Assembly (NCBI GenBank): GCA_934130045.1
Contig: CAKOXI010000021.1
Coordinates: 1-17,548 of the forward strand
Reading direction: 5' to 3'
Source of the DNA: an uncultured Bacilli bacterium
GTDB lineage: Bacteria; Bacillota_I; Bacilli_A; RF39; UBA660
DNA length: 17,548 nt
Position numbers and translations under genes: made by a program. Below, piece after piece: positions 1 through 7,987 of the stretch. The stretch's first letter is position 1. The number at the start of each line of letters is the position of its first letter. The notes beneath the pieces are model-generated. The model was not told the DNA's origin. It saw only the letters and a list, made by a program, of their open reading frames with translations, and made no database searches.

Positions 1-366
1 CACTTGTTGCTTTTGTTCCTTTATAATTTAACTTTTCTAAATCTGTTAAATTATATCCTTCTAAATTATTATCTAAAGTACATCCCTCATTACCACATGA
101 AAAAGTTAAATCCTGATTAGGTAACTCTCCATTATTTTTTAACATAAATTCTGTTATATAATTTTCTGCAGACGAAACTATCCCATATGTTGAATCTTCA
201 GCAGAAGATAATCTTGCCTTATTTAATATTTTTATTACTTGTGGAACTACTATTAGAGCAATTATTGCTAATATTACTATTACTGCTAATAATTCAATTA
301 GTGTAAAGCCTCTTTTTGAGGGATTATTTCTTAAATTGCCCCCCTATTTTTACAAATAGTTAACAT
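1..366 (-). CDS. Type IV pilin-like prepilin, partial at 3' end, frame broken near the start
   Basis: The protein would be a prepilin-type subunit of a type IV pilus, competence pilus or pseudopilus. The reading frame contains KRGFTLIELLAVIVILAII, a class III prepilin signal: cleavage after Gly, Phe at +1, Glu at +5, then a hydrophobic helix. About 80 further residues follow, including a CGNEGC pair, before the window ends. A good ribosome site (AGGTGG, 375-380) stands 8 bases before an ATG at 366. That ATG reads only 11 codons to TAA at 331-333, because the G run at 339-344 has six bases. Seven would join ATG to the pilin frame with the cleavage Gly at residue 20. In the pilin frame itself there is an in-frame TAG at 344-346 and no start codon before the signal. 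The gene is therefore phase-variable and off, a pseudogene, or affected by a base error. Family identity is firm; functional state is not. Confidence 0.8.
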
Positions 367-392
367 TTTTATTACCACCTTTTCTATTATAG

Positions 393-421
393 ATTTTAAC
401 ATTAATTATTTTTTTTTGCAA
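393..421 (-). promoter_or_regulatory. Probable promoter of the pilin-like gene
   Basis: On the minus strand TTGCAA (-35, 416-421) is followed after 17 bases by TAAAAT (-10, 393-398). The expected transcription start is near 386, about 20 bases before the ATG at 366, with AGGTGG in between. The spacing is ideal but both hexamers are imperfect, and the spacer is A/T-rich. Confidence 0.5.
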
Positions 422-522
422 GATTCCATTAATTTAACTGTGTCACTATATATAAATTATTCTTTTTCTATTTTTATTGTATTAATTTTAACTATGTGTT
501 AGTATATATTAAAGGTGTTTAT

Positions 523-1119
523 ATGAATAATGAGGATTTTAAATTTTGTAAAAAAATTATTGATGATAAAAATTTTGAACAATTTATTTTGTTAAAGGAA
601 TATGAAGAACAATTAGATAACAATTTGAATAAAAATATTGCTATGCTGTCAATTGATATTGAGGCATCAAATATTTTAAATTGCATTAATCATGAAAATC
701 AATTATTAAATCAAAATACAAAATATTTATTATATAATAATTTAATGTATAAAATAAGATTATTATTTAACATAACTAATCATGATATAAAATTAGAAAA
801 TGCATTTTTAATTCAAAAAGAAATAAATCATTTAGAAAAACTATGTTTAAAAAAATTAAATAAGTATTTAAAAATAATAACTACAAATAATTATTATAAA
901 CTATCTGATAGTTTTTTATATTTAACTTCTTTAATAACTTTAAAAACAAATATTGATAATTATTTTAAACAATGTCTTACAAATAATGATTGCAATTGTA
1001 ATTATATTAATGCTAATTATTGTGATGAAATAGATATAAATACTACTATAGAAAATATTTATAAAATTAAGTCTTTAATTTTTAATGAATATGAAAATAA
1101 TCAAGAAAAAAATTCCTGA
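523..1119 (+). CDS. Unknown 198-residue protein
   Basis: I do not recognise a family. The ATG at 523 is chosen because AAAGGTG (511-517) lies 5 bases before it; the frame is open from a GTG at 496, but that start has no ribosome site. The protein appears soluble and mostly helical, rich in Asn, Lys, Ile and Leu, with no signal peptide or membrane segment. A short Cys cluster (CNCNYINANYC, near residue 160) is the only conspicuous motif; its spacing does not match a standard zinc ribbon. The gene stands alone on the plus strand, diverges from the pilin-like gene and converges on clpB, whose stop codon begins at the very next base. Base composition is more AT-rich than clpB, which fits a fast-evolving or accessory gene. 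Confidence 0.7.
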   Translation: MNNEDFKFCKKIIDDKNFEQFILLKEYEEQLDNNLNKNIAMLSIDIEASNILNCINHENQLLNQNTKYLLYNNLMYKIRLLFNITNHDIKLENAFLIQKEINHLEKLCLKKLNKYLKIITTNNYYKLSDSFLYLTSLITLKTNIDNYFKQCLTNNDCNCNYINANYCDEIDINTTIENIYKIKSLIFNEYENNQEKNS

Positions 1120-1129
1120 TTATTTTTTT
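1099..1129 (+). terminator. Terminator between the convergent unknown gene and clpB
   Basis: A 9-bp stem with one mismatch (AATCAAGAA at 1099-1107, TTCCTGATT at 1113-1121) around a 5-A loop is followed by A and seven T on the plus strand. On the minus strand it is followed by ATTTTC, so it may also serve clpB weakly. The stop codons of both genes lie inside the right arm. Confidence 0.6.
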
Positions 1130-3234
1130 ATAACTAAGTTATTATCATTAACATCAAAGGTAACTGTTGAATCATAATTAATATTTCCACTAATTATTTC
1201 ATTAGCAAGTAATGTTTCTATATTTCTAGATACAAATCTTTTAATAGGTCTTGCACCATATCTAGAATCATATGATGAATCAACAATATATTTTTTTGCC
1301 TCATTTGTTAAATTTATTCTTATTTTTTTATCACTTAAACGTTTTTCAATATCACTTATAATTTTATCTAAAATATCATATATTACATCTTGTTTTAAGG
1401 AATTAAATATAATAATCTCATCTATACGGTTAATAAATTCTGGCTTGAATGTATGTCTTAATTCATTCATTACTAATTCGCCTGAATTTTCTTTATTATC
1501 TAGAATATATTCACTTCCTAAATTTGATGTCATAATTATAATTGTATTTTTAAAATCAACTGTTCTACCTTGAGAATCAGTAATACGTCCATCATCTAAG
1601 ATTTGAAGTAAAATATTAAATACATCTTTATGAGCTTTTTCTATTTCATCAAATAAAACTATACAATAAGGATTTCTTCTAACTGCTTCTGTTAATTGTC
1701 CACCCTCATCGTATCCTACATATCCTGGAGGCGCACCTACTAGTCTAGAAACTGAATGACTTTCCATATATTCACTCATGTCAATACGAACCATATGTCT
1801 TTCATCATCAAAAAGTTCATATGCTAATGTTTTAGCAACTTCAGTTTTACCTACACCTGTTGGACCCAAGAATATAAATGAACCGATTGGACGATTTGGA
1901 TCTTTTATACCTGCACGGGCACGAATAATAGCCTCACTAACAAGTTTTAAAGCTTCATCCTGTCCTTTAACTCTTTTTTTCATATTTTCTTCTAGATGAA
2001 TTAATTTTTCTTTTTCACTGCCAACTAATTTGCTAATTGGAATATTGGTCCATTTAGATATAATTGCCGCAATACTTTCATCGTCAACAGTATCACTTAA
2101 TATATCAGAGCGATCACTTTTACGAAGGTCTTCTAATTCGTTTTCCAATTTAGGAATTACACCATGTCTTAACTTTGCAGCAGTTTCTAAATCATAATTA
2201 TTTTCTGCTTGTTCAAGTTTAAATCTAGATGACTCTATTTCCTCTTTCTTTTTACTTATTTGATCATTTATTTTCTTTTCTTCTTCCCAATCTTTTCTTA
2301 AGACTTGCTCTTTTGCTTTCAAATCTTTTAGTTCATTATCGATTTCTTGTAAACGATTTTTAGAAATATCATCTCTCTCTTTTTTTAAAGCTTCTTTTTC
2401 AACTTCAAGTCTCATAATTTTTCTTGTTAAAGTATCAAGTGCCACTGGAACTGAATCCATTTGTACCTTTATTGTAGCACAAGCTTCATCTACTAAATCA
2501 ATTGCTTTATCTGGTAAAAATCTACTTGTTATGTATCTATCAGATAATGTTGCTGCTGCTACTAGTGCACTATCCTTAATATTGACACCATGATAAACCT
2601 CAAAACGTTGTTTTAAACCACGTAATATAGTTATAGTATCCAATACTGTTGGTTCACTAACTTGTACCTTTTGAAAACGTCTTTCTAGGGCACCATCTTT
2701 TTCAATATATTTACGGTATTCATTTAATGTAGTTGCACCAATACAATGTATTTCACCACGTGCTAACATTGGTTTTAACATATTGCCTGCATCCATTGCT
2801 CCTTCTAGAGCACCAGCGCCTACAATCATATGAATTTCATCAATAAACATGATAATTTCGCCATCTGATTCCTTAACTTTCTTTAAAACAGCTTTTAATC
2901 TATCTTCAAATTCACCACGATATTTAGCTCCAGCTATTAAAGCACCCATATCTAGTTCCCAAATTGTTTTATTTTTTAAACTAGCTGGTACATCGCCCTT
3001 TATTATTCTTTGAGCAAGTCCTTCTACAATTGCTGTTTTACCAACACCTGGTTCTCCAATTAAAACTGGATTATTTTTTGTCTTTCTAGATAAAATTCGA
3101 GTAATACTACGTATTTCTTCATCACGACCAATTACGGGATCAACTTTACCATCTTTAACACTATCAGTAATGTTTCTACCATACTTAGTCAATACATCTT
3201 CTAAATTTTCTTGATAAGGATTTTGTCCATTCAT
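1120..3234 (-). CDS. clpB: ClpB-type disaggregase (Hsp100), short form lacking the N-domain
   Basis: An ATP-driven hexameric chaperone that, in this family, threads aggregated proteins through its pore, usually with DnaK/DnaJ/GrpE. Two AAA+ modules are present. The first has Walker A GEPGVGKT (60-67), Walker B IIMFIDE (127-133) and a pore loop at KYRG (104-107). The second has GPTGVGKT (457-464), IVLFDE (525-530) and GYVG (504-507). A charged coiled-coil middle domain (about 265-375) and the linker to the second module are ClpB-like rather than ClpC-like. At 704 residues it is about 150 shorter than full ClpB because the protein starts almost at the first AAA+ domain; the mycoplasma ClpB has the same short architecture. 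AGGAGGA (3241-3247) precedes the ATG by 6 bases. A CIRCE operator over the promoter indicates HrcA heat-shock control. Confidence 0.93.
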   Translation of the reverse strand: MNGQNPYQENLEDVLTKYGRNITDSVKDGKVDPVIGRDEEIRSITRILSRKTKNNPVLIGEPGVGKTAIVEGLAQRIIKGDVPASLKNKTIWELDMGALIAGAKYRGEFEDRLKAVLKKVKESDGEIIMFIDEIHMIVGAGALEGAMDAGNMLKPMLARGEIHCIGATTLNEYRKYIEKDGALERRFQKVQVSEPTVLDTITILRGLKQRFEVYHGVNIKDSALVAAATLSDRYITSRFLPDKAIDLVDEACATIKVQMDSVPVALDTLTRKIMRLEVEKEALKKERDDISKNRLQEIDNELKDLKAKEQVLRKDWEEEKKINDQISKKKEEIESSRFKLEQAENNYDLETAAKLRHGVIPKLENELEDLRKSDRSDILSDTVDDESIAAIISKWTNIPISKLVGSEKEKLIHLEENMKKRVKGQDEALKLVSEAIIRARAGIKDPNRPIGSFIFLGPTGVGKTEVAKTLAYELFDDERHMVRIDMSEYMESHSVSRLVGAPPGYVGYDEGGQLTEAVRRNPYCIVLFDEIEKAHKDVFNILLQILDDGRITDSQGRTVDFKNTIIIMTSNLGSEYILDNKENSGELVMNELRHTFKPEFINRIDEIIIFNSLKQDVIYDILDKIISDIEKRLSDKKIRINLTNEAKKYIVDSSYDSRYGARPIKRFVSRNIETLLANEIISGNINYDSTVTFDVNDNNLVIKK

Positions 3235-3262
3235 AAGTATTCCTCCTTTTTTCTACTTAAAA

Positions 3263-3285
3263 AGTGAATGGTATCTCCATTCACT
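3263..3285 (-). promoter_or_regulatory. Hairpin at the expected 5' end of clpB mRNA
   Basis: A perfect 9-bp inverted repeat (AGTGAATGG at 3263-3271, CCATTCACT at 3277-3285) has a 5-base loop. The transcription start predicted from the -10 box is about 3283, so the transcript would begin in or at this stem. It ends 16 bases before the AGGAGGA ribosome site and has no T tract, so it is not a terminator. A role in mRNA stability or temperature-dependent folding is inference. Confidence 0.6.
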
Positions 3286-3289
3286 ACTA

Positions 3290-3317
3290 ATTATATCACA
3301 TTTTTAGCACTTGTCAA
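3290..3317 (-). promoter_or_regulatory. Consensus sigma-A promoter of clpB
   Basis: TTGACA (3312-3317) and TATAAT (3290-3295) match both hexamers exactly, with a 16-base spacer. The -35 hexamer lies inside the CIRCE element, so HrcA binding would block polymerase directly. Confidence 0.85.
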
Positions 3318-3330
3318 GTATGAGTGCTAA
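3304..3330. promoter_or_regulatory. CIRCE element (HrcA operator)
   Basis: TTAGCACTT, nine bases, then GAGTGCTAA. This matches the CIRCE consensus TTAGCACTC-N9-GAGTGCTAA except for the last base of the left arm. It sits immediately after the stop codon of the Fic gene and overlaps the clpB -35 box. HrcA, the repressor of class I heat-shock genes, binds this element; hrcA itself is not in the window. Confidence 0.95.
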
Positions 3331-4236
3331 TTATTTTGTTCTACCTTTTTCTATTGATTCATTCTTTGAAGTTGCATAATTCTTCTTCATAATATCCAAT
3401 TCAACAATTGAATCACAAATTTTATAATAATAAAATTTTCTTAATTCTTGTGGATCTTTTTCAACAATTGCTTTATTCATTGCTTTTCCATAGGCTTCTT
3501 TTTCCTTATCATTTATATATACTGGTGGAATATTGGCAATTTTAAACATTAAATTAGTAAATGCTCTAGTAGCTCTACCATTTCCATCACCAAATGGATG
3601 CATTTCTATTATTTTAGCATTTAAATCTAAACAATCATTAATATACCCGATAATTTTTGCAGAATTTCTTCTTTTTCCTAATTTTACGCCTTCTTTTATT
3701 AATTCTTTTGAAGACATATATAGTTTAGCAAACTCATTAGGTAATGATCTCCAATCACAAGTTTCAATGCCTGAATTAGGTAAATATCTTTCATCAGTTC
3801 TAAAATTACCTCCAAATTCAGGATATGGACATTTAGAAAATAAAATTTGATGTATTTTTAATAATTGATATATATCAATATTTTCATAATCATCTTTTGT
3901 TTCTATATAATCATAAACAAGTCCCAAGCCTTCACGTTCTTCTACCTCATGTACATTTTCAAGTGTACATTCATTTACAATATATTCTTCTTTAAAATTA
4001 CTAAATATTTTTTTAAATCTTGGTACTGTAACGTTAGAATAATAAATTTTAATTAAATTTTGTGGTAAATAATCTGATGTTGAATACAATGTACCATTAT
4101 CTTTCCTCTTAATATAACTTAAGAATAATAATGTAATAACATCACTCAAATCAATTTCTTTACTATCTATATAATTTAAAAAATCATCTTTCGATAATGC
4201 TATACGAAATTCTTCCTTAATTCCATTATTATCCAT
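3331..4236 (-). CDS. Fic-domain protein (probable AMPylase or related nucleotide transferase)
   Basis: Fic enzymes move AMP or another phosphate-containing group from a nucleotide to a protein hydroxyl. The full signature HPFGDGNGR is at residues 213-221, with catalytic His213. A probable target-binding flap (FGGNFRTDERYLP) precedes it at about 141-153. An inhibitory-helix-like segment (ECTLEN, about 89-94) keeps the Glu but lacks the usual Ser/Thr of the [S/T]xxxE[G/N] motif, so self-inhibition is uncertain. The ATG at 4236 is chosen over a start 10 codons upstream because GGAGGG lies 5 bases before it. At 301 residues it has the length of a stand-alone Fic protein with an N-terminal helical region. 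No small antitoxin gene is adjacent. It has its own strong promoter and could read through into clpB 96 bases downstream, as no terminator is visible. Confidence 0.88.
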   Translation of the reverse strand: MDNNGIKEEFRIALSKDDFLNYIDSKEIDLSDVITLLFLSYIKRKDNGTLYSTSDYLPQNLIKIYYSNVTVPRFKKIFSNFKEEYIVNECTLENVHEVEEREGLGLVYDYIETKDDYENIDIYQLLKIHQILFSKCPYPEFGGNFRTDERYLPNSGIETCDWRSLPNEFAKLYMSSKELIKEGVKLGKRRNSAKIIGYINDCLDLNAKIIEMHPFGDGNGRATRAFTNLMFKIANIPPVYINDKEKEAYGKAMNKAIVEKDPQELRKFYYYKICDSIVELDIMKKNYATSKNESIEKGRTK

Positions 4237-4257
4237 AAAATCCCTCCGTTTGTGTTT

Positions 4258-4285
4258 ATTATACACACTTTCTGCAATATGTCAA
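4258..4285 (-). promoter_or_regulatory. Consensus promoter of the Fic gene
   Basis: TTGACA (4280-4285) and TATAAT (4258-4263) with a 16-base spacer, both exact matches. The -10 region sits within a small inverted repeat (TGTGT 4251-4255, ACACA 4263-4267) that could be an operator. Confidence 0.8.
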
Positions 4286-4301
4286 TAAATTTTAAATAGT
4301 A

Positions 4302-5009
4302 TTATAATTTTTTATAAAAAATCATATTTATAATATGTGAAACTTTAACTAATTTCTTAGATTCATCTAATCTTAAATATTTTGGATTTAAATCAGAAAA
4401 TGTTTTATTATTAATAGAAGTTCTAACTCTATCTAATCCATCAGCATCTTTTAATATATTTGCTAATAGAATAAATCTTTCATAATTCTGCAATTTATAT
4501 TTATTAAAAATTCGCTTATTAAATTTATCTGGTATTGAATGATATTCAACAATTGCTTTTAACATATTTAATGATTCTTTATCTTTATATATTTTTGAAT
4601 CAACAATTTTTGATATTACTTCTGCACTTCTTAAACCATGTTTTTCATCATATATATCATTAATTCTACCTATATCATGGTATATGCAAGCATCTATTAG
4701 TATTTTTAAATCAATATCATCTAAATTATTTTTATATGCAATATATAATGCAAATAACAAAACTTTTATATTATGATTTAAACCATGTACATAACTTTTA
4801 AAAATATATCTTGTTTTTATCTTTCTAATTTCACTTAAAATGAATTCTTTATATTGTTTTAAGTATGCTCCAAAATCATTAAGGGATATTTGATCTTCTA
4901 TATTTAAATATCTTATATAATTATTATTTTTTAATTTTATTAAATAATCACTTTCATATTCACTTTCTATAATATTTGAATCTAATATTTCTATTATTAA
5001 TTGTTCCAT
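4302..5009 (-). CDS. HD-domain phosphohydrolase-like protein
   Basis: A metal-dependent hydrolase of the HD superfamily; members cleave phosphate esters in nucleotides, cyclic dinucleotides or other small molecules. Visible ligands are His79 in HGLNH, His111-Asp112 in YHDIGR, His124 in KHGLRSAE, and Asp188/Asp190 in LKDADGLDR, in the expected order for an intact site. The first 60 residues are an unassigned helical extension. No membrane segment or RelA/GGDEF partner domain is present, so the substrate cannot be named. The ATG follows AGGTGA by 4 bases and is only 15 bases after fhs, so the two are probably cotranscribed. No clear terminator separates it from the Fic promoter downstream. Confidence 0.82.
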   Translation of the reverse strand: MEQLIIEILDSNIIESEYESDYLIKLKNNNYIRYLNIEDQISLNDFGAYLKQYKEFILSEIRKIKTRYIFKSYVHGLNHNIKVLLFALYIAYKNNLDDIDLKILIDACIYHDIGRINDIYDEKHGLRSAEVISKIVDSKIYKDKESLNMLKAIVEYHSIPDKFNKRIFNKYKLQNYERFILLANILKDADGLDRVRTSINNKTFSDLNPKYLRLDESKKLVKVSHIINMIFYKKL

Positions 5010-5024
5010 TTTTTCACCTATTTA

Positions 5025-6629
5025 CTATATATTTAAATATTTATCTATTTTTATATTATATAAATTAGCATCTTTACCTAATCCTGGAAGTGTTAAAACG
5101 CTTGATAAGTAGACAATAATAAATGATGCTCCATTATTAATTTTTATATCTTTTATTGTAACTTCAAAATTACCAATAACACCAATTTTATTTGAATCAT
5201 CTGATAAAGAATATGGTGTTTTAGCTATACATATAGGTAAATTATTGAAATTATTATTTTCTAAATATGTAATTTTTTCATCTATTTCTTTAGAGTAAAT
5301 TACCATTTTTGCTCTATATATTTCTTTACAAATTAAATTTATTTTTTCTTTTATAGGTTGATTTAAATTATATAGTGGTCTAAATTTACTATCTTTATCC
5401 GTAATTTCTACAATTTTATTAGCTAACTTTATAGCACCACTACCACCATTCATATAAGAATCAACTAAAATGCAAGAAACATTTTTATTTGAACAAAATT
5501 CTTTTGTAAGATTTATATCATCAACTAAATCATTAGCAAATTTATTAATACAAACAACTACGTTGTCTAAATATTTTTTCATATTTTCAATATGAACATT
5601 TAAAAGTTCTAATCCTTTTTTTAAATCGTTATGACCATTATACATTAAACTTTTCATGGTTACATTTATAATGATAGCGGTTGGTTTTATATTTCCAACT
5701 TGACACTTAATATCTAAAAATTTTTCTGCCCCTAAATCAGAACCAAAACCTGCTTCAGTAATAACATAATCAGCTAAATTTAAAGCGATTTTGGTTGCAA
5801 TTAAAGAGTTACACCCATGCGCAATATTGGCAAATGGTCCTCCATGAATTATAACTGGATTATGTTCTAAGGTTTGAACTAAATTAGGTTTAATCGCATC
5901 TTTTAATAAAATTACTAAACTATCAACACAATTAAGCTGATAAGCAAAAACAGGTTTATTTTTTTTATTATAGGCAATTATTATATTACCTAATCTTTTT
6001 TTCAAATCTTCTACACTACTAGCTAAACATAGTATTGCCATTATTTCACTGGCAGCTGTAATATTATATTTTTCTTTAATTTTAATATCGTTATAACCAA
6101 TTTCAACATTTCTTAAGAATCTATCATTAATATCAATACAGCGATTAAAAACTATTTTTTCTATATCTATTTCTAGTTGATTACCATAATATATATGATT
6201 ATCTATAGCTGCAGATAGTAAGTTATTTGAAGTTGTGATTGCATGCATGTCTCCAGTAAAATGTAAATTAATATCTAATGATGGTACTACTTGGGCAAAG
6301 CCACCACCTGTTGCTCCACCTTTCATACCAAACACAGGTCCTAATGATGGTTCTCTTAAAACAGCAACCGATTTTTTATGTAACTTATTTAAAGCATCAT
6401 TTAATCCAACACTAATTGTAGTCTTACCTTCACCATATGGTGTTGGATTTATAGATGTTACTAAAATTAGTTTGCCTTTATTTGTTTTTTTTTCTAATAA
6501 ACTTAAATCTAATTTTGCCTTATATTTACCATAACATTCATATTCATTTTCTTTTATATTAAGCATACTTGCAATTTCATTAATTGGCAACAGTTTACAA
6601 TCATTAGATATTTCAATATCACTTTTCAT
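5025..6629 (-). CDS. fhs: Formate-tetrahydrofolate ligase
   Basis: Makes 10-formyltetrahydrofolate from formate, ATP and tetrahydrofolate in the cytoplasm, supplying formyl groups for initiator Met-tRNA and purine synthesis. The phosphate-binding segment NPTPYGEGKTT is at 61-71. The family signatures REPSLGPVFGMKGGATGGG and GGPFANIAHGCNS are present, and the alignment recalled from the family runs from the first residues to the end. At 534 residues it is about 20 shorter than typical, from small internal gaps rather than truncation. The ATG has CAGGTGA before it. It lies 26 bases after rbfA and 15 before the HD gene. In anaerobes lacking other routes this enzyme is often the main source of formyl-folate; whether that holds here cannot be seen. 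Confidence 0.96.
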   Translation of the reverse strand: MKSDIEISNDCKLLPINEIASMLNIKENEYECYGKYKAKLDLSLLEKKTNKGKLILVTSINPTPYGEGKTTISVGLNDALNKLHKKSVAVLREPSLGPVFGMKGGATGGGFAQVVPSLDINLHFTGDMHAITTSNNLLSAAIDNHIYYGNQLEIDIEKIVFNRCIDINDRFLRNVEIGYNDIKIKEKYNITAASEIMAILCLASSVEDLKKRLGNIIIAYNKKNKPVFAYQLNCVDSLVILLKDAIKPNLVQTLEHNPVIIHGGPFANIAHGCNSLIATKIALNLADYVITEAGFGSDLGAEKFLDIKCQVGNIKPTAIIINVTMKSLMYNGHNDLKKGLELLNVHIENMKKYLDNVVVCINKFANDLVDDINLTKEFCSNKNVSCILVDSYMNGGSGAIKLANKIVEITDKDSKFRPLYNLNQPIKEKINLICKEIYRAKMVIYSKEIDEKITYLENNNFNNLPICIAKTPYSLSDDSNKIGVIGNFEVTIKDIKINNGASFIIVYLSSVLTLPGLGKDANLYNIKIDKYLNI

Positions 6630-6655
6630 TTTATCACCTGTAATATTATATTTTT

Positions 6656-7000
6656 TTATTCGTTATTATTATGAATTTTTTCTATAATATTTTCTATATT
6701 CTTTCCATACTCAATTGATTCATCATAAACAAATGTAAGCTCTGGTATATGTCTTATATCTATTCTATCAGCAAGCATTTTTCTTATAAATCCACTTGCA
6801 TTATTTAAAGCTTTAATAGTATCTTTAATTTTATCTTGATTAAAAACGGTAACATATACTTTAGCAAAACTCAAATCACTTGAAACTTTACAATCAGTAA
6901 CAGTTACAAATTTTATATCATTATCTTTAATTTCTGTAGCTAAAATATAGCTAATTTGTTTTATCATTTCACTTGAAATTCTTTCTATTTTTATACTCAT
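6656..7000 (-). CDS. rbfA: Ribosome-binding factor A
   Basis: A small KH-like protein that binds the 30S subunit during maturation of the 16S rRNA 5' end. At about 114 residues the length is normal. The pattern IERISSEMIKQISYILATEI at the N-terminus and the end segment PELTFVYDESIEYGKNIE are diagnostic. I start at the ATG at 7000, since AGAGGGG (7010-7016) is 9 bases away; the ATG at 7009 almost touches the ribosome site. In most Firmicutes rbfA sits in the nusA-infB-rbfA-truB cluster; here it heads a group with fhs and an HD hydrolase. Its promoter is close to consensus and starts almost at the ribosome site, giving a very short leader. Confidence 0.93.
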   Translation of the reverse strand: MSIKIERISSEMIKQISYILATEIKDNDIKFVTVTDCKVSSDLSFAKVYVTVFNQDKIKDTIKALNNASGFIRKMLADRIDIRHIPELTFVYDESIEYGKNIENIIEKIHNNNE

Positions 7001-7022
7001 AAATTTCATCCCCTCTAGACTG

Positions 7023-7051
7023 ATTATAACATTAATAACATTTTATATCAA
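7023..7051 (-). promoter_or_regulatory. Promoter of the rbfA-fhs-HD operon
   Basis: TTGATA (7046-7051), 17 bases, then TATAAT (7023-7028). The -35 box lies in the T tract of the terminator of the upstream gene. Predicted transcription start is near 7016, where the ribosome site begins. Confidence 0.8.
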
Positions 7052-7080
7052 TAAAAATGGTTTGAAACTATCAAACCATT
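7047..7080 (-). terminator. Rho-independent terminator of the DUF3298-like gene
   Basis: A perfect 10-bp stem (AATGGTTTGA 7056-7065, TCAAACCATT 7071-7080) with a 5-base loop is followed on the minus strand by TTTTTATTG. Confidence 0.88.
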
Positions 7081-7121
7081 AATATAAAAAAATGTATGTT
7101 TATAAGAAATAATTATTATAT

Positions 7122-7916
7122 TTAGCTAATTTTATACACATCTTTTAAATATGAATTAATATCAGATTTATCAATATCAACATAGGTAATATCCTGAGCA
7201 CTACATCCTATTGAATTTTTTGGGAAAACGACTCTTATTCCACTTTTTGTAAAATACCAATTACCAGCTATATTTAAAGATTTTTCTACTTTATTTTTCC
7301 AATCATTATATAAACAATAATTTTCATCTTTATTATTTTCAATTTCACTTATACTTTTGTTATATAAATAATCATATACACCAGTACCAATACTATTTAA
7401 ATCAAGTAACTCACCTGTTTTAGCATCAAAATTATAACCCTCATTACTAGTCCAAGATACACCACCAAAACTTCCAGACATATTAGCAATAAATGTTAAT
7501 CGGTTATCATTAATTTCACCAGTTTCAAATAAGTAATTTACTCCCAAATTGTCATAGTTTGTTGAATCTAACGCAACTGAATCAGCCATTGGTTTAATAC
7601 TTTTATTCCAATTAAAATCAGAAATTTCATTTAATTTTGTTTGAATCAAATTAGCTGATGTAGGATTGCTATCATTTTTTATACTAACAATATTTCTTTT
7701 ATTTTGGGAAATTTCAATATTATTGTTATTTTTTGATATATATATATCATCATCATAACTAATAACATATTTATTTTCGACATCTTGATTATTGCTAGTT
7801 TCGTTATTTTTATTATTAAAAGATATTGTATTTGTTGCAAACAAAATACATAATACTACAAGTATTACAATTATACCTATCACTGATATCAATAATTTAT
7901 TATTTTCTTTTTTCAT
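7122..7916 (-). CDS. Membrane-anchored RsiV/DUF3298-like extracytoplasmic protein
   Basis: One membrane segment (about residues 8-27) with positive residues before it implies a cytoplasmic N-terminus and an extracellular domain. A low-complexity Asn-rich linker follows. The C-terminal half resembles the DUF4163/DUF3298 domains of RsiV-type proteins: YNFDAKTGELLDLNSIG (about 160-176), then GNWYFTKSGIRVVFPKNSIG (about 217-236) ending in an aspartate/valine-rich strand. In Bacillus RsiV this region is the lysozyme sensor of an anti-sigma factor. No cytoplasmic anti-sigma segment is present here and no sigma factor is adjacent, so a sensing role is not supported beyond the domain resemblance. AGAGGA lies about 11 bases before the ATG, slightly far. 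Transcription ends at a strong terminator, so it is probably monocistronic. Confidence 0.65.
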   Translation of the reverse strand: MKKENNKLLISVIGIIVILVVLCILFATNTISFNNKNNETSNNQDVENKYVISYDDDIYISKNNNNIEISQNKRNIVSIKNDSNPTSANLIQTKLNEISDFNWNKSIKPMADSVALDSTNYDNLGVNYLFETGEINDNRLTFIANMSGSFGGVSWTSNEGYNFDAKTGELLDLNSIGTGVYDYLYNKSISEIENNKDENYCLYNDWKNKVEKSLNIAGNWYFTKSGIRVVFPKNSIGCSAQDITYVDIDKSDINSYLKDVYKIS

Positions 7917-7953
7917 TTATATTTATATCCTCTTTTTATCATAGTTTTAGCAT

Positions 7954-7987
7954 GCAATAATACCATCTTAATTATATATAAATTTAA
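7954..7987 (+). repeat. Intergenic repeat, copy 1
   Basis: Begins GCAATAATACCATCTTAATT and continues into an AT-rich stretch. It aligns with copy 2 at 8855-8888, which begins GCAATATCATCTTAATTT, apart from a 4-base difference early on and small changes later. It also contains the left arm of the 18-bp inverted repeat. Confidence 0.4.

Noticed and set aside
3263..3285. Hairpin before clpB as a CtsR operator or a terminator
   Set aside because: It does not match the CtsR heptad repeat and has no T tract; CIRCE explains the regulation.
3331..4236. Fic gene as the toxin of a Fic-antitoxin pair
   Set aside because: No small antitoxin gene lies next to it; the upstream gene is an HD hydrolase and the downstream gene is clpB.
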